From Simmondsia chinensis (taxonomy: Eukaryota; Streptophyta; Magnoliopsida; Caryophyllales; Simmondsiaceae), in the NCBI GenBank assembly GCA_018398585.1, contig JAGTTD010000007.1:10505320-10569319 (forward strand): a stretch of DNA of 64,000 nucleotides. Direction: 5' to 3'. The translations under genes and the position numbers were made by a program. The notes under the pieces are model-generated. The model had not been told where the DNA came from. It did no database searches and saw only the letters and a program-made list of their open reading frames with translations. The first letter of the stretch is position 1, and each line of letters starts with the position of its first letter. Below, piece by piece: positions 20,440 to 33,190 of the stretch.

Positions 20440-22620
20440 CAAAAATAGAGGTCTTCATTTTCTGCCTAGGCCTCTATCACCCCCTCTGCCTCTATCTCTA
20501 TCTCTACCTTTACCTCTACCTCAACCTCTGCTCCTACCCCTACCCCTATCTTCATGCGTGGGATCTTCTCGGGAAATAACATCTTCTTAAGGGTAACATT
20601 TTCTTGATGAATAAGATCTTCATCAACATCTTCATCCTGAAATTGTTGATGACTCTCGTCGTGTTGATCCCAAATCCCTCTCGAAGATGGTCCAACGTCA
20701 TAAGTAGAAGTGGTAGGATAGGAGGAGTACCAGAAGTAGGCAGCTAGAGCAGATCGGTTCATCCAAAATGCTTTAAGCATTGAAGTCCACATGCCCTGAA
20801 CTCCTTTACTGTGAGTATGTTTATTTAAGCTTCTATTTCCCTGATTTCCCGACCTTTCGAAACCCCCTATTTATATCCACTATCCGGGTTATGTTGGTAG
20901 TTGTTCAATACAAGAAAAATATTAAAATATGTCTTCAATATTAATTTTTAAATCTACAAGAATGAAGTAAGAATACTTAGAAGATACTCTTCATTTGATT
21001 GAATCGAAAGATAGCCATCTTGTGGATGTTCAATAGGAGGGGTTATCTTCAACCGTGTGATGCGTCATTACTATGACATGTATGAGCCATCATCAGGGAG
21101 AGGGACTATGATAGGAGGAGAGGGTACTGCATACTCTGCCCATCTATTCCACATTAACATTTACACTTCATGATGTCTTACTCAATCGACCCTACGTTTA
21201 CTATGTCGATCAATAGCATGAATCAACAAGAGGTTGGTATTCATTGGGATACATTGTTGTATTCCAAACTGGCGCATCACACGATCCAGAAAATGTCGCT
21301 CAACGTTATCAAAATAGATAAGTGTCACTACACTATGCCAAAGGTGGTCACCATGGCAGCATATGGCTGGAAGCAATGCAATTATCTCATTTGTATACAG
21401 AGTGCATATCATCTAAAATACAATATGAAAGATTTATCATAAATAACGAATCAAAATGCAAATAAAAACATAAAAATAACATATGTACAATTTTACCTGA
21501 TTACTGCTTTGTAAATCAAGGGCACTCCTCTAGTACATAAGATTTATCGGTGCATCTATGCAAGAAACGTCATGTCTCCACCTAACAAACAAAAATTTGA
21601 TTTTATAAATACATAAATTTAAAAAATATTACTCAAAATTATTAAAATATAAAAATACATGCATCTAAGTGGATCATCATTATCTCTACAAAAATAGGGA
21701 GCTTGGACTGGACGACCCATAGGAATCCTCTCCCATGCCCATGAATAAATTTATATGAAAAAAATAATACAAATTACAAACGTTATCATACAAAAAATAG
21801 AACTTTACAGAAGAATATACAACAAACCCGCATAAGAGTAAGAGGGCCAACAATCTCTTAAACTCCTCGCTCTGATGCCCAACATAGCTATAGGTACATG
21901 AAAGCTAAAATCGTACTTTCCCGACTATATTCTACTGCTATATCCCAATCATGGAGTAACTGTAGATATATGAGTTGTATCTCATTGCCTGTCCTGTCTC
22001 CAAACAACATGCCATAAATTAATTTTAAAATATGCGCTCTAGTAGTATATTTAATCTGAATATCTGTGGCATGAGAAGGCACAAGATAGAAGTCTTGACG
22101 TAGCCAAGTGAATCTGATAGAGGAGCCATGCAACGCATCAGAGGTAGGTCAAACCCCAAGTAGCTCCTCTGCCAACGCAGCCCAATCTACGTCACTAGAA
22201 CTAATGATGCGAATCTCATCTATCCTCAACCCTATCAAGATAGAAACATCTTATGGGATGATTGTTGCCTTCCTAACCATCGGTTGAAAGGTGTGGGTCT
22301 CTTGCCACCACCTCTCAATTAATGCAGTGATGAGGGGATGATCTAGAGACACACTAATCAGTTGGTGGGCTCCAAAAAGTCCAACGTGCTTAACATAGAG
22401 TTGAATTTGATCATTTACCCTCCATTGACCTAATAATCAAGTGACATGGTGACAACAAGTGAGAACGCCGACGTCCTATAACAACAAACAAATAAAAAAT
22501 TAGTTTATTTATAAATATAAATAAGCTAAAAAATGTAACTGATAGAATATCAAACTCACCTCTCCATCCCATATGGCAGCACTGCTATGCTGAGGCTGTA
22601 GTTATAGTAGGCTGGGATCA
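20440..22620 (-). pseudogene. Plant mobile domain (PMD) gene carried by the MULE
   Basis: The minus strand reads HVGLFGAHQLISVSLDH, then ITALIERWWQETHTFQ and a KATIIP.DVSILIGLRID block (near 22400-22200), followed by FTWLRQDFYLVP and YTTRAHILKLIYGMLFGDRT and YLQLLHDW (near 22115-21940). ERWxxETHTFH and DVxxLLGLxIdG are signatures of the PMD (aminotransferase-like, PF10536) shared with MAIN, MAIL1 and PP7-long proteins. Such domains exist both as host genes and inside MULEs and gypsy elements. A splice-donor-like GAG|GTGAGTTT follows an early exon near 22561. The 3' part has an arginine/glycine- and acid-rich repeat end (20580-20460). A stop in LIP*DVS and others make this copy broken. In host PMD proteins the family acts in silencing and meristem maintenance; no such role can be claimed here. 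Confidence 0.75.
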
Positions 22621-22659
22621 ACTGGGCTCGACTCCATCTCTAATGTCACACAATAACAA

Positions 22660-22664
22660 AATTA

Positions 22665-22707
<43 letters not shown>

Positions 22708-25565
22708 ATAACTACTAGCTGCTAACTGAGCCTCACGCTCCTTTCTCTTCTTGCATGTCAATACATTATTACCTTTTGCCTTACAAAACCCACATGTGAC
22801 CCTCCGTGTATCATCATTCCCATCCATCTCGTTTTGAATTCATTTCTAGGGCGAGCGGCCTTGGCTTTGCTTCATTCTAGGATTAGGGATTAGTTAGGTC
22901 CATCATATGGCTCCCAATATCCCTTGTCTAGAGTTAGATTTAACTTCAGTTCATATAAATCATGATACATAGGAAGGGAAAATGATAAAGGGTCATAATT
23001 TCGACCGTGGCTTACGGCAAGAACATGAGAACACGGAATACCATATTACTGAAGTTTTTGACAGGAGCAAATTTTGACTTCGAGGTTAATGATCTGTTTA
23101 TGTCCTCCTTTTCCGCATGCCCTATAACATCGTGCAGTGGTGTCCTCATATATGCCTCTTTGGTAATCAAATATTTCAACGCGATGATATCGGGCCTTAG
23201 CCTTGTTGGACTTTAATATCTCATACATTTTTGGGCAACAAGTTTTCTCTTCAGCAAGAAGTTCACCGCAATTCGCCGCCTCCGAACAAACCACTTATTT
23301 TCCCAATAGAAGGTCAACTCTACATGTGCAGTGACAGGAAGGCTGCGACCTCCCTTTAACATAGCATTCACGACTTAAGCCATATAAGTAGTCATAGCCC
23401 ATATCGCTTCCCATGGTCATGGCAAAGGGCCCACTTGTTTAGGCCAATTTCACTAAGATATCTACAGGCATCAATATTCAACTCGCCAATTCTATCGAAT
23501 GTAGAGTTAAGTTTCTAGGGTTGAGCCTGCCTTGCCCCATATTTTGTCAAATTTATCAAAGTTGTATTTCAAAATCTTATGTTCACATTAGAAGCAAGTT
23601 GTCTTGAACAAATCCTATGATGGGCATTTAGCTCACTCCAATCTCTTCCACTCATTACATTCATTATTCCAATGTGATAATCCGAAATCACACAGATTTC
23701 TCTATCTTCTATTACAAACCATTTTCAAGTATTTCATGAACCATGACCAGCTAGTCCTTCTACAATGGCAAATGCTAAGGGAAACACTTGATTATTGGCA
23801 TCAAAAGCAACAGCAAATAAAATTGCCCCCTCATACCTACTATAAAGATGGGTACGATAGATTGAGATGACAAGCCGACATTACTGAAACCCCTATATGG
23901 CTGCCCCAAATGACCAAAAAGCTTTGTCAAAAAAGTAGACAAAAGGGTTTGCGGTTCTGATACTTCTGAATACAGTTCTAGTATCAGGATTCGATCCTTT
24001 GATTACTCTTAAAAATTTAAGAAGCTTTACGTATGAGTCCTCAAAGGTGCCAAATGACTTTTCAATTGCTCTTTATTTTGCCAACCAAGCCATTTTGTAT
24101 GTAATCTTTATTAAAAAAAGATTGGAGATAACTTGAGCAATAGAATTCGCAAAATTGAAACTTGTGATTTAACAAGCTCCATCACATGTTCAGCAATGAA
24201 GCAAGAGCCTATCAAGTGATGGTTCTAGTTAAACACATCACTCACACGTGTGAGGACCTCTATACTTTATAACTATGAAGTGAGAGAATTGCAGATCTAT
24301 GACTCGTGCCCTTAACCACCATGGACAAGAACTCTTCTCGCATTTCAACACCAACTTTAACAAATTTGATTCAATTGTCTTATAAAATTGATTTTTCCTT
24401 ACGGAATACTGTTTCACAGTGCCTATCAAATCTTTTTCAGTATAAAAAAGTTGTCCCACTACAAACTCACCTGCAGGATCAAAATGAAAATTAAATTGAT
24501 CAGGCTCAACATAGGGATCTTCATTGATATGTGCAAATTCAAGGACGGGAGCACAAGCACTAACGAGATCTTCACCCGTGTCATCACGTTCAAACTCCCT
24601 TTCGATTTCCTCAATGGGCTCGTTAACGAGATCGTCATCCCCATTGTCATGTTCAAGTTCTCTTTTAATTTCATCAATTCCCTCATTGTCTTTATCTTCG
24701 GTCGAATAGCCCTGATCATTATCATCATAATATGTACTAACAAAATACTCTGTCACCATCATCACCTTGTTCTGCATATTCTCTCACGGGATTAGATTGG
24801 GACATTCAGCAACCTTCACCAAAGATACTCACAGCTTGCCCATACTGGGTACTTGATGCACCAGCTCGACCCCATCCAAAATTACATGAAATTGAGTTAT
24901 TGGCATGATATTCCAATAGTGGACTTGGACGAACCTGAATATGATCTTGCCCAATATGACTGTTTGATGCACTTACTCGACCCATTCCGAAATTACATGG
25001 AATAACGTTATATGCATGATATTTCAATAATGGAGTTAGACGAACCAGAATACGAGTATTAGTCATATAATTTTAGGGGGACACTTGGACCAACCATATA
25101 CCCATGGTAAGACATAGGATAATGCATCATGTTCTCCCAGTAAGATTGGGATTCAACAGATAATAACAAATTTGAATAAGGTCTTGGATACATATAAGCT
25201 GAGTGATATTCAGCTAGGCGATTTCCTGTATAAGTATTCATATTTTCTGGCTCAAGTTCTATTTAAAAATCAGTTGTAGACTACTTTTGTAGCTCTATGT
25301 ATAACCACATAGCTTCCAATGAATCGTCATTGAGAAGATCAACCATTTGATTCCCGAGTGTAGAGCGAATACCCTATTTCATTTTCAAATTAACAATATT
25401 TTGGTCAATATTACAATACTCACGTAACAAATTGATTAATTCACTGAAATTGACATATTTTCTAACAAACATCATACTGCTATAACTCCCAATATAATTG
25501 ATATTCTCTCCATGTTTCGCAGTGTTTCCATCCAAATGGCTTACTATAGGATGCAAAGAAGCCAT
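22660..25565 (-). pseudogene. MULE transposase (MuDR N-domain, DDE core, SWIM, zinc knuckle)
   Basis: The start is taken as the minus-strand ATG at 25565 (MASLHPIVSHLDG), followed by an N-terminal region like those of plant MULE transposases (MMFVRKYVNFSELINLL). A 37-residue in-frame tandem duplication follows (PLL.YHA.N and the GMGRVSASNS / GWGRAGASST units, about 25060-24835). The MuDR DNA-binding domain is well preserved at 24500-24238 (FVVGQLFYTEKDLIG, then KSSCPWWLRA, then HTC). The DDE core appears near 23870-23640 (YEGAILFAVAFDANNQVFPL, AFAIVE, then ISD). The SWIM zinc finger spans 23150-23010 (KICSCQKLQ then GIPCSHV-like), and a CCHC knuckle lies near 22800 (CGFCKAKGNN, C). Stops are scattered, including one at 25374, so it is non-autonomous now. 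Confidence 0.82.
22668..22704. repeat. (AT)n microsatellite
   Basis: About 18 AT units lie between the transposase and PMD genes of the MULE. Confidence 0.9.
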
Positions 25566-26089
25566 ATTCTGACAAAAATAACATTTACACAAAGTTTAAC
25601 ATAGGAACAACAAATAACATTTAAATAACATTCTACTAAGTAAAACATAATCTACACAAACACTAAAAAAAAAAAAAAAGTAGAAAACTAAATAAATACA
25701 ACTAAAATATAAACAATAAGTATTTTCAGAACTAGAGAAAATAATATTTCAAAACAAATACTTAAAATTATTGCACTTATGAACTCCTGTGAAGAAATGT
25801 ACTCGTGGTCGAATAACTTCGGCAATGGAGACTTGACAGGACCACCGGCGTGTGAAGAGGCCAAACGGCAGCAGCGCGTGAAGAGTATGCAATGGAGAGG
25901 TTTTCGTGAGAGGGTGTCGTGGGAAGTGATGCGTAGGAGAGGGGTGGGGTTTTTTATAGTAAAGTTAAACCAAGTCTCCGTGACGAGTTTAACATAACCG
26001 CGCTGTGTCAACAAGAATGCGTTTTATTTCAACCTTTATCACGTTCTCTGAACGCGGTTTATTATAATTTTAACTGTGTTTTCAAAATG

Positions 26090-26245
26090 TGATTTATTAT
26101 ATGGCTAACTGCATCTCAAGAACGCGTTTTAGAGCTCCCTTGCCACCTCACCTACCATGCACACAAAGACCCTATCAAATTAATTATTTTTCTGGGTATT
26201 ATTTTTATTTTATTTATTTTTTAACATTATTTTCGGAACCGACTC
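26090..26245. repeat. MULE terminal inverted repeat, right
   Basis: It is the inverted partner of 19717-19860, with blocks AACTGCATC, GAGCTCCC, CATGCACACA, GACCCTATCAAA, AACATTATTTT and GGAACCGACTC running outward. Just inside lie further motifs such as AACGCGGTT and AACGCGTT, also scattered in the left inner flank. Confidence 0.8.
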
Positions 26246-29200
26246 CATTTTTACTCTCCTTATTGGTTGTCAAACAAATCGCCGATAGGGTTTACTCAGC
26301 TTGTTGTACTTTCTGACTCGTATTTTGGATTTCTCTCAATATGATTGGATTAATGGAAAACTAAAATAAAATTTTTCTTCCTCCCTCAAACTCTTTACGT
26401 TTTAGCTTTTGTTCCTACATTTGCCTACAATGACAACACTAGCTTGAATTCCAAGGATATCATCAGTTTGGTGATCTATTCCTGGCATGATTGATTCAGA
26501 CTCGAAACAAATGAGATATGGTCAATATTTGGAAGCGTTGTTGAAGAATTATACTATAAGAACAGAGTTTAAGCTGTGCAAATTAGGGTTTTGATTTTCA
26601 TTATATCAGTTTTGCACAAATCATCGTGCTCCTCCACTTTAGCGTTGCTTTCATCTAGCTCAATATTAACAAAAACCCTAGCTTAATTTGAGCACTATTG
26701 CCATCCATATCACTAGGTACCCTCCGTCCCTTTCTTTGCTTGAGATCTTTTTTTTAGTTGAGAACTCATAGAAATCAGGTATAAGATGAATTTTTTTTTT
26801 TTTTTTTTTTAACAATGGTAAGGTCTTGGGAGGGGGGAGGGGGATCCCATAAATTGGGAGCAACATGTCCTTATTGGATTCAGTGGACTTGAACCTGGTG
26901 GTCTCTTTGGCCCCCGGCTGATACAAACGGAATATGGCAATCAAGTGAAGAGTAATTTAGGTTTAACTAAATTAGTTAAACTCTTCAAGCCACATCATCA
27001 AATCCAACTATGCCCCACTAGCATTATAAGCAAGGCGTTTCATTGTAGCCCTCTTATCTCCCTTTGCTTCATCTCCGCAGTTTGATACATGCAAAGCTCT
27101 ATTATATTAAAAATTTGCTAGATTGTGATTGATGATTCCTAACTGATGAAATTTTTAATACTTAGGGCACTTTAATACATTTATTTTAAAATAGTGTGAT
27201 GCTTATGTGATAGCAGATCAAACCTTAACTTGTAGTGGTCTTTGAGTTGTATTTTGAAATTCTGTCAATGTGATTAGATTAATGAAAAATTAAAATAAAA
27301 TTGTTTCTTCCTCTCTCAAACTCTTTCCGTTTTAGTTATAGTTATTGTGTTCACCTACAACGACAACAACAGCAGTAGCTTGAATTCCAAGGGCATCATC
27401 AGTTTGGTGATATAACAAATCCAAATAAATTAAAATAATTTCTTACTCTTCCACTTTTATTCCCTTTATCGGTTGTCAAACAAAAGGCCGATAGGATTTA
27501 TTTAGCTTGTAATAGTCTCTGAGTTTTAATTTGGAATTCTCTCAATGTGATTAGATTAATGAAAAACTAAAACAAAATTATTTCTTCCTCTCTCAAACTC
27601 TTTCCGACTTAGTTTTAGTTCTCGCGTTCGTTACAACGACAACAAGAACAACAACTTGAATTCCAAGGGCGTCATCAGTTTGGGATCTATTCCTGTTATA
27701 ATTGATTTAGACTCAGAACAAATGAGACGTAGTCAACATTTGGGAGTGTTGTTGAAGAATTGGGCTATATGAATATAGTTTCAGATGTGCAAATTAGGGT
27801 TTTGACTTTCATATTATCAGTTCTGTGCAAATCATCGTGCTCCTTGACTTTAGTGCTGCTTTTGTCAACCTTAATATTAACAAAAACCTAGCTTTAATTG
27901 AGCATTGCTGCCATCCATATCAACAGGCACCCTCCATCTCTTTCTTTGCTTGAGATTTTTTTAGTTAAGAACTCGTAAAAATCTAGTTCAAATTGAAAAA
28001 AAAAAATTTCACTAGTAATTTCTTGGAAGGGGGAGGGCGATCCCATAAATTAGGAGCAACATTTGTTGAATTATAATTTCCGATCTTTAATTCTTTTAAT
28101 GCATTAACAATGGAATTTCAATTCCATTGGAAATGGGATTAAAATTGTAATTCTGCAATCCAATTATGTTTCATGTTTCAAATAGAGTTTGTAACTCATT
28201 AACCCTTCTTTGTTGAACATATCCAAATAAATTAAAATAATTTTCTACTCTTCCATTTTTACTTTCTTTATCGATTGTCAAACAAAATGCCGATAGGGTT
28301 GACTTAGCTTGTAGTAGTCTCTGAGTTGTATTTTGGGATTCTGTCAATGTGATTAGATTAATGGGAAAATAAAATAAAATTGTTTCTTCCTCTCTCAAAC
28401 TCTTTCCGTCTAGTTTTGGTTCCTACATCCGCCTACAACAACAACAATAACAGCTTGAATTCCAAGGGCCATTGGCTTAGTGATCTATTCCTGGCATGAT
28501 ATGGATGGAGGCAACGCTCAAATAATGCGAAGATTTTTGTTAATATTGAGTTGGACAAAAGCAAAACTAAAGTCAAGGAGCACAATGATAACATGAAAAT
28601 CGAAACCTTAATTTGCACATTTGAAACTCTATTCATATAGTCCGATTCTTCAACAACGCTTCCCATTCATTAACCCTTTCTATATTAAACATATGAAATA
28701 TATTAATATAATTTTTTGCTCTTCCTTTTTACTCCGTTTATCGATTGTCAAACAAAAGGTCGGTAAGGTTTACTTACCTTGTAATAGTCTCTGAGTTGTG
28801 TTTCGGAAATCTCTCAACGTGATCGGATTAATGGAAAACTAAAATAAAATTATTTCTTCCTCTCTCAATCTTCTTCCATATTAGTTTTGGTTCCTACGTC
28901 CGCCCACAATGATAACAACGATAGCTTGAATTCTAAGGGTAATATTGATGGTGGCGGTGCTCAAATAGAGCTAGGGTTTGTGTTAATATTGAGTTGGATG
29001 AATGCAACACTAAAGTCGAGGAGCAGGATGATTTGCGTAGAAGTGTTAACATAAAAATCAAAACCCTAATTTGTGCATCTGAAACTATATTCATGTAGTC
29101 TAATTCTTCAACAACGCTTCCAAATGTTGACTACTTCTAATTTGCTCCGAGTCTAAATCAATCATGCTAGAAATAGATCACCACACTGATGGGGCCCTTG

Positions 29201-30480
29201 AAATTCAAGCTGTTGTTGTAGCTGTCGTTGCAGGCGAACACATGAACCAAAACTAAAACGGAAAGAGTTTAAGAGAGGAAGAAACAATCTTTATTTTAGT
29301 TTTCCGTTAATCTAATCACATTGAGAGAATTTCGAAATACAACTCAAAGACTACAACAAGCTAAGTAAACCCTACCAAGCTTTTGTTTGACAATTGATAA
29401 AGGGCATAAAAATGGAAGAGTAAGAAATTATTTTAATTTATTTGGATATGTTAGATCATCAAACTGATGATGCCCTCAGAATTCAAGCTGCTATTGTTGT
29501 TGTCATTGTAGGCGAGCATAGGAACCAAAACTAATGAAATGTAGTCAACATTTGGAGCGTTGTTGAAGAATCGGACTACATGAATATTGTTTCATATGTG
29601 CAAATTAGGGTTCGATTTTCATGTTATTAGTTTTACGCAAATCATCGTGCTCCTCGACTTTAGTGTTACTTTCGTGCAGCTCAATACTCACAAAAACCCT
29701 AGCCTTATTTAAGCACTGCCGCCATCCATATCACCTGGTACCTGGTCATATGGATATTGAACCTTAGCTTGTAGCAGCCTCTGAGTTGTATTTTAGAATT
29801 CTCCCAATGTGATTAGATTAATGGAAAACTAAAATAAAATTGTTTCTTCCTCTCTCAAACTCTTTCCGCTTTAGTTTTGGTTCCTGCTTTTGCCTACAAC
29901 GACGACAACAATAGCAACTTGAATTCCAATTTGAGCATTTCACCATCCATATCACCAGGTATCCTCTGTCTATTTCTACGTTAAAACAATGTGATGCTTA
30001 GGTGATAGCAGATTGAACCTTAGCTTGTAGTTGTCTCTGAGTTATATTTTGGCAGTCTCCCAATGTGATTATTAGATTAATGGAAAACTAAAATAAAATT
30101 GTTTCTTCCTCCCTCAAACTCTTTCCATTTTAGTTTTGGTTTCTACGTTCGCCTACAATGACAACAACAACAACAGCTTGAATTCCAAGGGCATCATTAG
30201 TTTGGTTATTTATTTCATCAGTTTGGTTATCTATTCCTAGCAGGATTGATTTAGAGTAGGAACAAATGAGATGTAGTCAACATTTCAAAGCACTGTTGAA
30301 GAGTTGGACTATATGAATATAGTTTCAGATATGGAAATTAGGGTTTTCATTTTCAAGTTAACTATTATGCGTAAGTCATCGTGCTCCTCGACTTTAATGT
30401 TGCTTTAGTCCAACTCAATATTAACGAAAACCTTAGCTTTATATGAGCACTGCCGCAATTCATCCCACAATAATGCCTTA
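26246..30480. repeat. Cluster of a dispersed, unclassified repeat family in both orientations
   Basis: One block (CTGAGTTGTATTTTGGAATT ... AATGTGATTAGATTAATGG ... TTCTTCCTCTCTCAAACTC) occurs eight times, near 26310, 27240, 27515, 28320, 28790, 29780 and 30035 on plus, and inverted at 29265-29360. A second block (GTTGTTGAAGAATTGGACTA then GCAAATTAGGGTTTTGA) occurs near 26540, 27750, 29560 and 30290 on plus, and inverted at 28590-28665 and 29030-29140. Spacing is irregular (about 250-900 bp), so it is not a simple satellite. Some copies contain a TTCGAACC-type box-B-like motif (near 26885), suggesting a SINE component. No protein is encoded. Confidence 0.75.
26790..26812. repeat. Poly(T) tract next to a G-rich run
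   Basis: About 23 T bases precede GGGAGGGGGGAGGGGG (26829-26844) inside the repeat cluster. Confidence 0.8.
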
Positions 30481-31671
30481 TGCACAAATTCACATACTTC
30501 TCAAAACTTCATGGTTTTCATCATATATAAAACAAAGAACGTACCTTAATCCATAGAATTTTATATAACAGAAGGATCCAAGAAGAAATCGCATTCCTCT
30601 CTTTTAATTGCTTTCATTGATCTCCAAAGTTCGCCATCATCACACCAAGGGAAGAAGCCATTTTATGATTGAAATAAGTCTTAAGATTGTTGGAGATTTC
30701 TTACAAATCGGGTATTATTAAACTGGTCTCAGGTCTTAAGGCATGTAATCACTGTCCTTAAGACTTATTTTGAGGGTAGTGAAATAGTCTCGGGGATACA
30801 ATGAGAACCAAAAATTAAGTGAGATGATAAGTAGAGAGGAAGAGAATAAGTGAGATGATAAGCATGGATATTAGTGCAATCATGCGATTAATGTATATAT
30901 ATATATGTTAATGCAATCATGAATTTCTGTGATTTTAATTGTTAACGTGAATGTTCTCTATCTTTTTGATAAAGGAAAATTGTGTGAATTTATGTGGAAT
31001 GAAGTTAATGAATCATGAAAGACATAATTATATTTTATGTTGATATTATGTCTTGTGAATTAGATACTCAAATTGAGCGATAATTATATGCAATTGTTGC
31101 ATGGTAAATAAGATTATTATATGATGATATATTCACATGTCATGATGTTATTAGTCATCAAAGTGACAAATTTTAAGAGTATATAAATACTAAATTTTGA
31201 TGACTCATATGTTACCCATAAAGTTGATGCTTATAAATGGCATGATAATTCATATGATTAATTATGGGTGAATTGAAATTTATGAATGTGAATAAGAATG
31301 AGTATACAAAAAGTGATTTTGAATCTTTCTTTGATAATGAGGAAATGATAATGCATTATGATAATTTAAAGTAAAATAAATTAAGATGAAAATCGTTTAT
31401 GTACAATTTATAGATCAAAAGTTCGAATTTCGGTGAAAAATGATATATCTTTGTCATATGATGAAAATCTTGTAATAAGGGAAGAAATCCCTGAAAAGCT
31501 CTCGAAGTAAAAGAGCAAGGAAAGATAAATCTTTCGATCTAGATTTTGATAAATTTCTAGTGGTATGAACTAGAGACAATATGATTGTAAAATTCAATAT
31601 TATTATGTCATAGATTATGATCCTATGACGAGACTATGAATTCTTGCAATGTTGCCTTTTGAAAGAGATAA

Positions 31672-32400
31672 TTAATAACAACAGCAACTACAACAACAGT
31701 CCAGTGCCACAGGGGCTCCCGCTTGCGTAGGGTTTGGGGGGGTAGGATGCACGCAGCCTTACCCCGTTAGGGTGAGACCCTGACGAGAGGCTATTTCTGA
31801 GGACCCCCAACCTGGTCTTTGGAGTTTGATAGTTATGAAGAGCCTGAAAGAAAGAAAGAAAAAAGAGCATGTAAAACAAGCACGTAAAACGTGTAAAAAG
31901 AGCATGAAAAGCATCGAAATCAATCCACGCATTTATGCATGTAAGCGTGAAGGCCACAATGTAAAAGCAAACGAGCTTGTAGGGGAGGAGCTTTTACATG
32001 CTGCACAGTATAGACCTATAAAGAAGTAGATCTCGTGGGGAGTAGAGAGCGGAAGGGATAGAGATAGAGGAGGTAAAGAGCAAGGGGGAGAGAAATCGAG
32101 AGGGAGAGAGGGGGACAGAGAGAAAGAAGCAAGAAGAGAGAAGAAAGAAGACAGGAGAGAGAAGAGAGAAGGACTTATAGTGCAGAATGTGCCGAGAGTA
32201 TCAACAGCCTAGGGCCCTGCACCCCCTAGATAAGGGGCACTATTTGATTGACTAAACCCGTATCGCGTATATTCACGGGCATACAAGCAGATGCAGGTGC
32301 GCATATCTCCTATGCCGCTAAATCTGTTACCCTATCCTAAACTTGCACCGAGCTCTAAACTAGGGCCATCTCTCTATTTGGGTTGGGGTCGGCAAGGTCC
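31672..32400 (-). mobile_element. RTE-type LINE 3' fragment inside copia element 2
   Basis: The plus strand opens AACAACAGCAACTACAACAACAG, then CCAGTGCCACAGGGGCTCCC and GCACGCAGCCTTACCCC, the complement of the 3' end of the LINE at 55995-57552. It ends near CGAGCTCTAAACTAGGGCCA and GGTTGGGGTCGGCAAGGTCC, matching the end of the LINE coding region. In between is a long purine-rich zone (about 32030-32175, GAGAGA/GGGAGAG repeats). Weak flanking similarity (ATTAATAA / ATTAACTA) may be a target duplication. Confidence 0.65.
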
Positions 32401-32769
32401 AGCCAAAAGGTCATTAACTAATTTCTATTTTTATTTGTAATGTAAATCTTATTTATATATGTGTATATGGCAAGTTTAACAATGATAAAGGAGTCGTTAT
32501 ATGCACGTATGATTAATTTCATGTTGATGTTTGGTATGGATATTTAGTACCAAATGACAATACTCCAATAGTATAATTGGAACATGAAAAGGCTTGATAT
32601 AGCCTTTATTGTTGGAAAGCTAAGTATATATAACTGGCACTGTAAATAAAATTTACTGGCATGTGGTACACAAGGTACTGAAATGACTATGAATTATGGT
32701 ATTATTTTAATGGGTACTCTTCTACTTAGAATAATACTCGGATGCCTATTGTATCTTTGATTAAGAGGA

Positions 32770-33190
32770 CTACGCTTCTACTACCTAGTAGGTGTTACCA
32801 AATGGTAGGGGTGTTGTTCCTTGGGTTTCAAGAAACAAACATGTATTATTAATTTCACCATGATTGTAGTGTTTACTGCTCCGTTTACTGCTTGCAAAGA
32901 AGCAAAATGTTTAAAGGATCTTTTGTTTAAGATTCCCTTGTGGCCTAAGAATTATCGCCTATTTCTATCTGTTGTGATAGTGAGGCTACGCTTTCAAAGG
33001 CGTATAGTGAGGTCTATAGTGGAAAGTCCAGACACATTGGTGTGAGACATAATATAGTGAAACAACTCATGGAAGATTGAGTGATCACTGTGGACTTTGA
33101 AAATACAAGTTAGAATCTAACAGATCCATTATTAAAAAGCATTGCTAGAGACCTGGTAATACATACAAGTGAAGGGATGGGGTTGAAAGC
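32770..33190 (+). pseudogene. Copia RNase H remnant (element 2)
   Basis: The plus-strand translation reads WVSRKQTCIINFTMIVVFTA and CKEAKCLKDLLFKIPLWPK (about 32815-32950), the SKKQxxxaxSTxEAEFxAL and KEaxWLrnLL blocks of copia RNase H. It continues CDSEATLSKAYSEVYSGKSR and HIGVRHNIVKQLMED (about 32975-33080), with LTDPLLKSIARDLV and SEGMGLKA near the end (33125-33190). Catalytic TMEAEF is replaced by TMIVVF. The domain would degrade the RNA strand during reverse transcription; it is dead here. Confidence 0.8.

Larger units (their letters stand above)
19717..26245 (-). mobile_element. Mutator-like element (MULE) carrying transposase and PMD pseudogenes
   Basis: Long terminal inverted repeats enclose about 6.5 kb. 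The left TIR (19717-19860) and right TIR (26090-26245) share, in opposite orientation, GGAACYGACTC, AACATTATTTT, GACCCTATCAAA and the GGGAGCTC / GCATG blocks, with roughly 80 percent identity in the inner 75 bp. Both genes are on the minus strand: a MULE transposase first (from 25565), then a plant mobile domain gene. The target duplication is not clean; flanking T-rich 9-mers differ. The empty target site is visible in paralogous repeats (see 28230-28290). Confidence 0.85.

Noticed and set aside
24388..24795. Plus-strand 135-residue frame
   Set aside because: It is antisense to the MuDR domain of the MULE transposase and has no family resemblance.
31826..32029. Lysine-rich small protein
   Set aside because: The frame lies in the 3' UTR-derived part of an RTE LINE fragment; composition reflects A-rich repeats.
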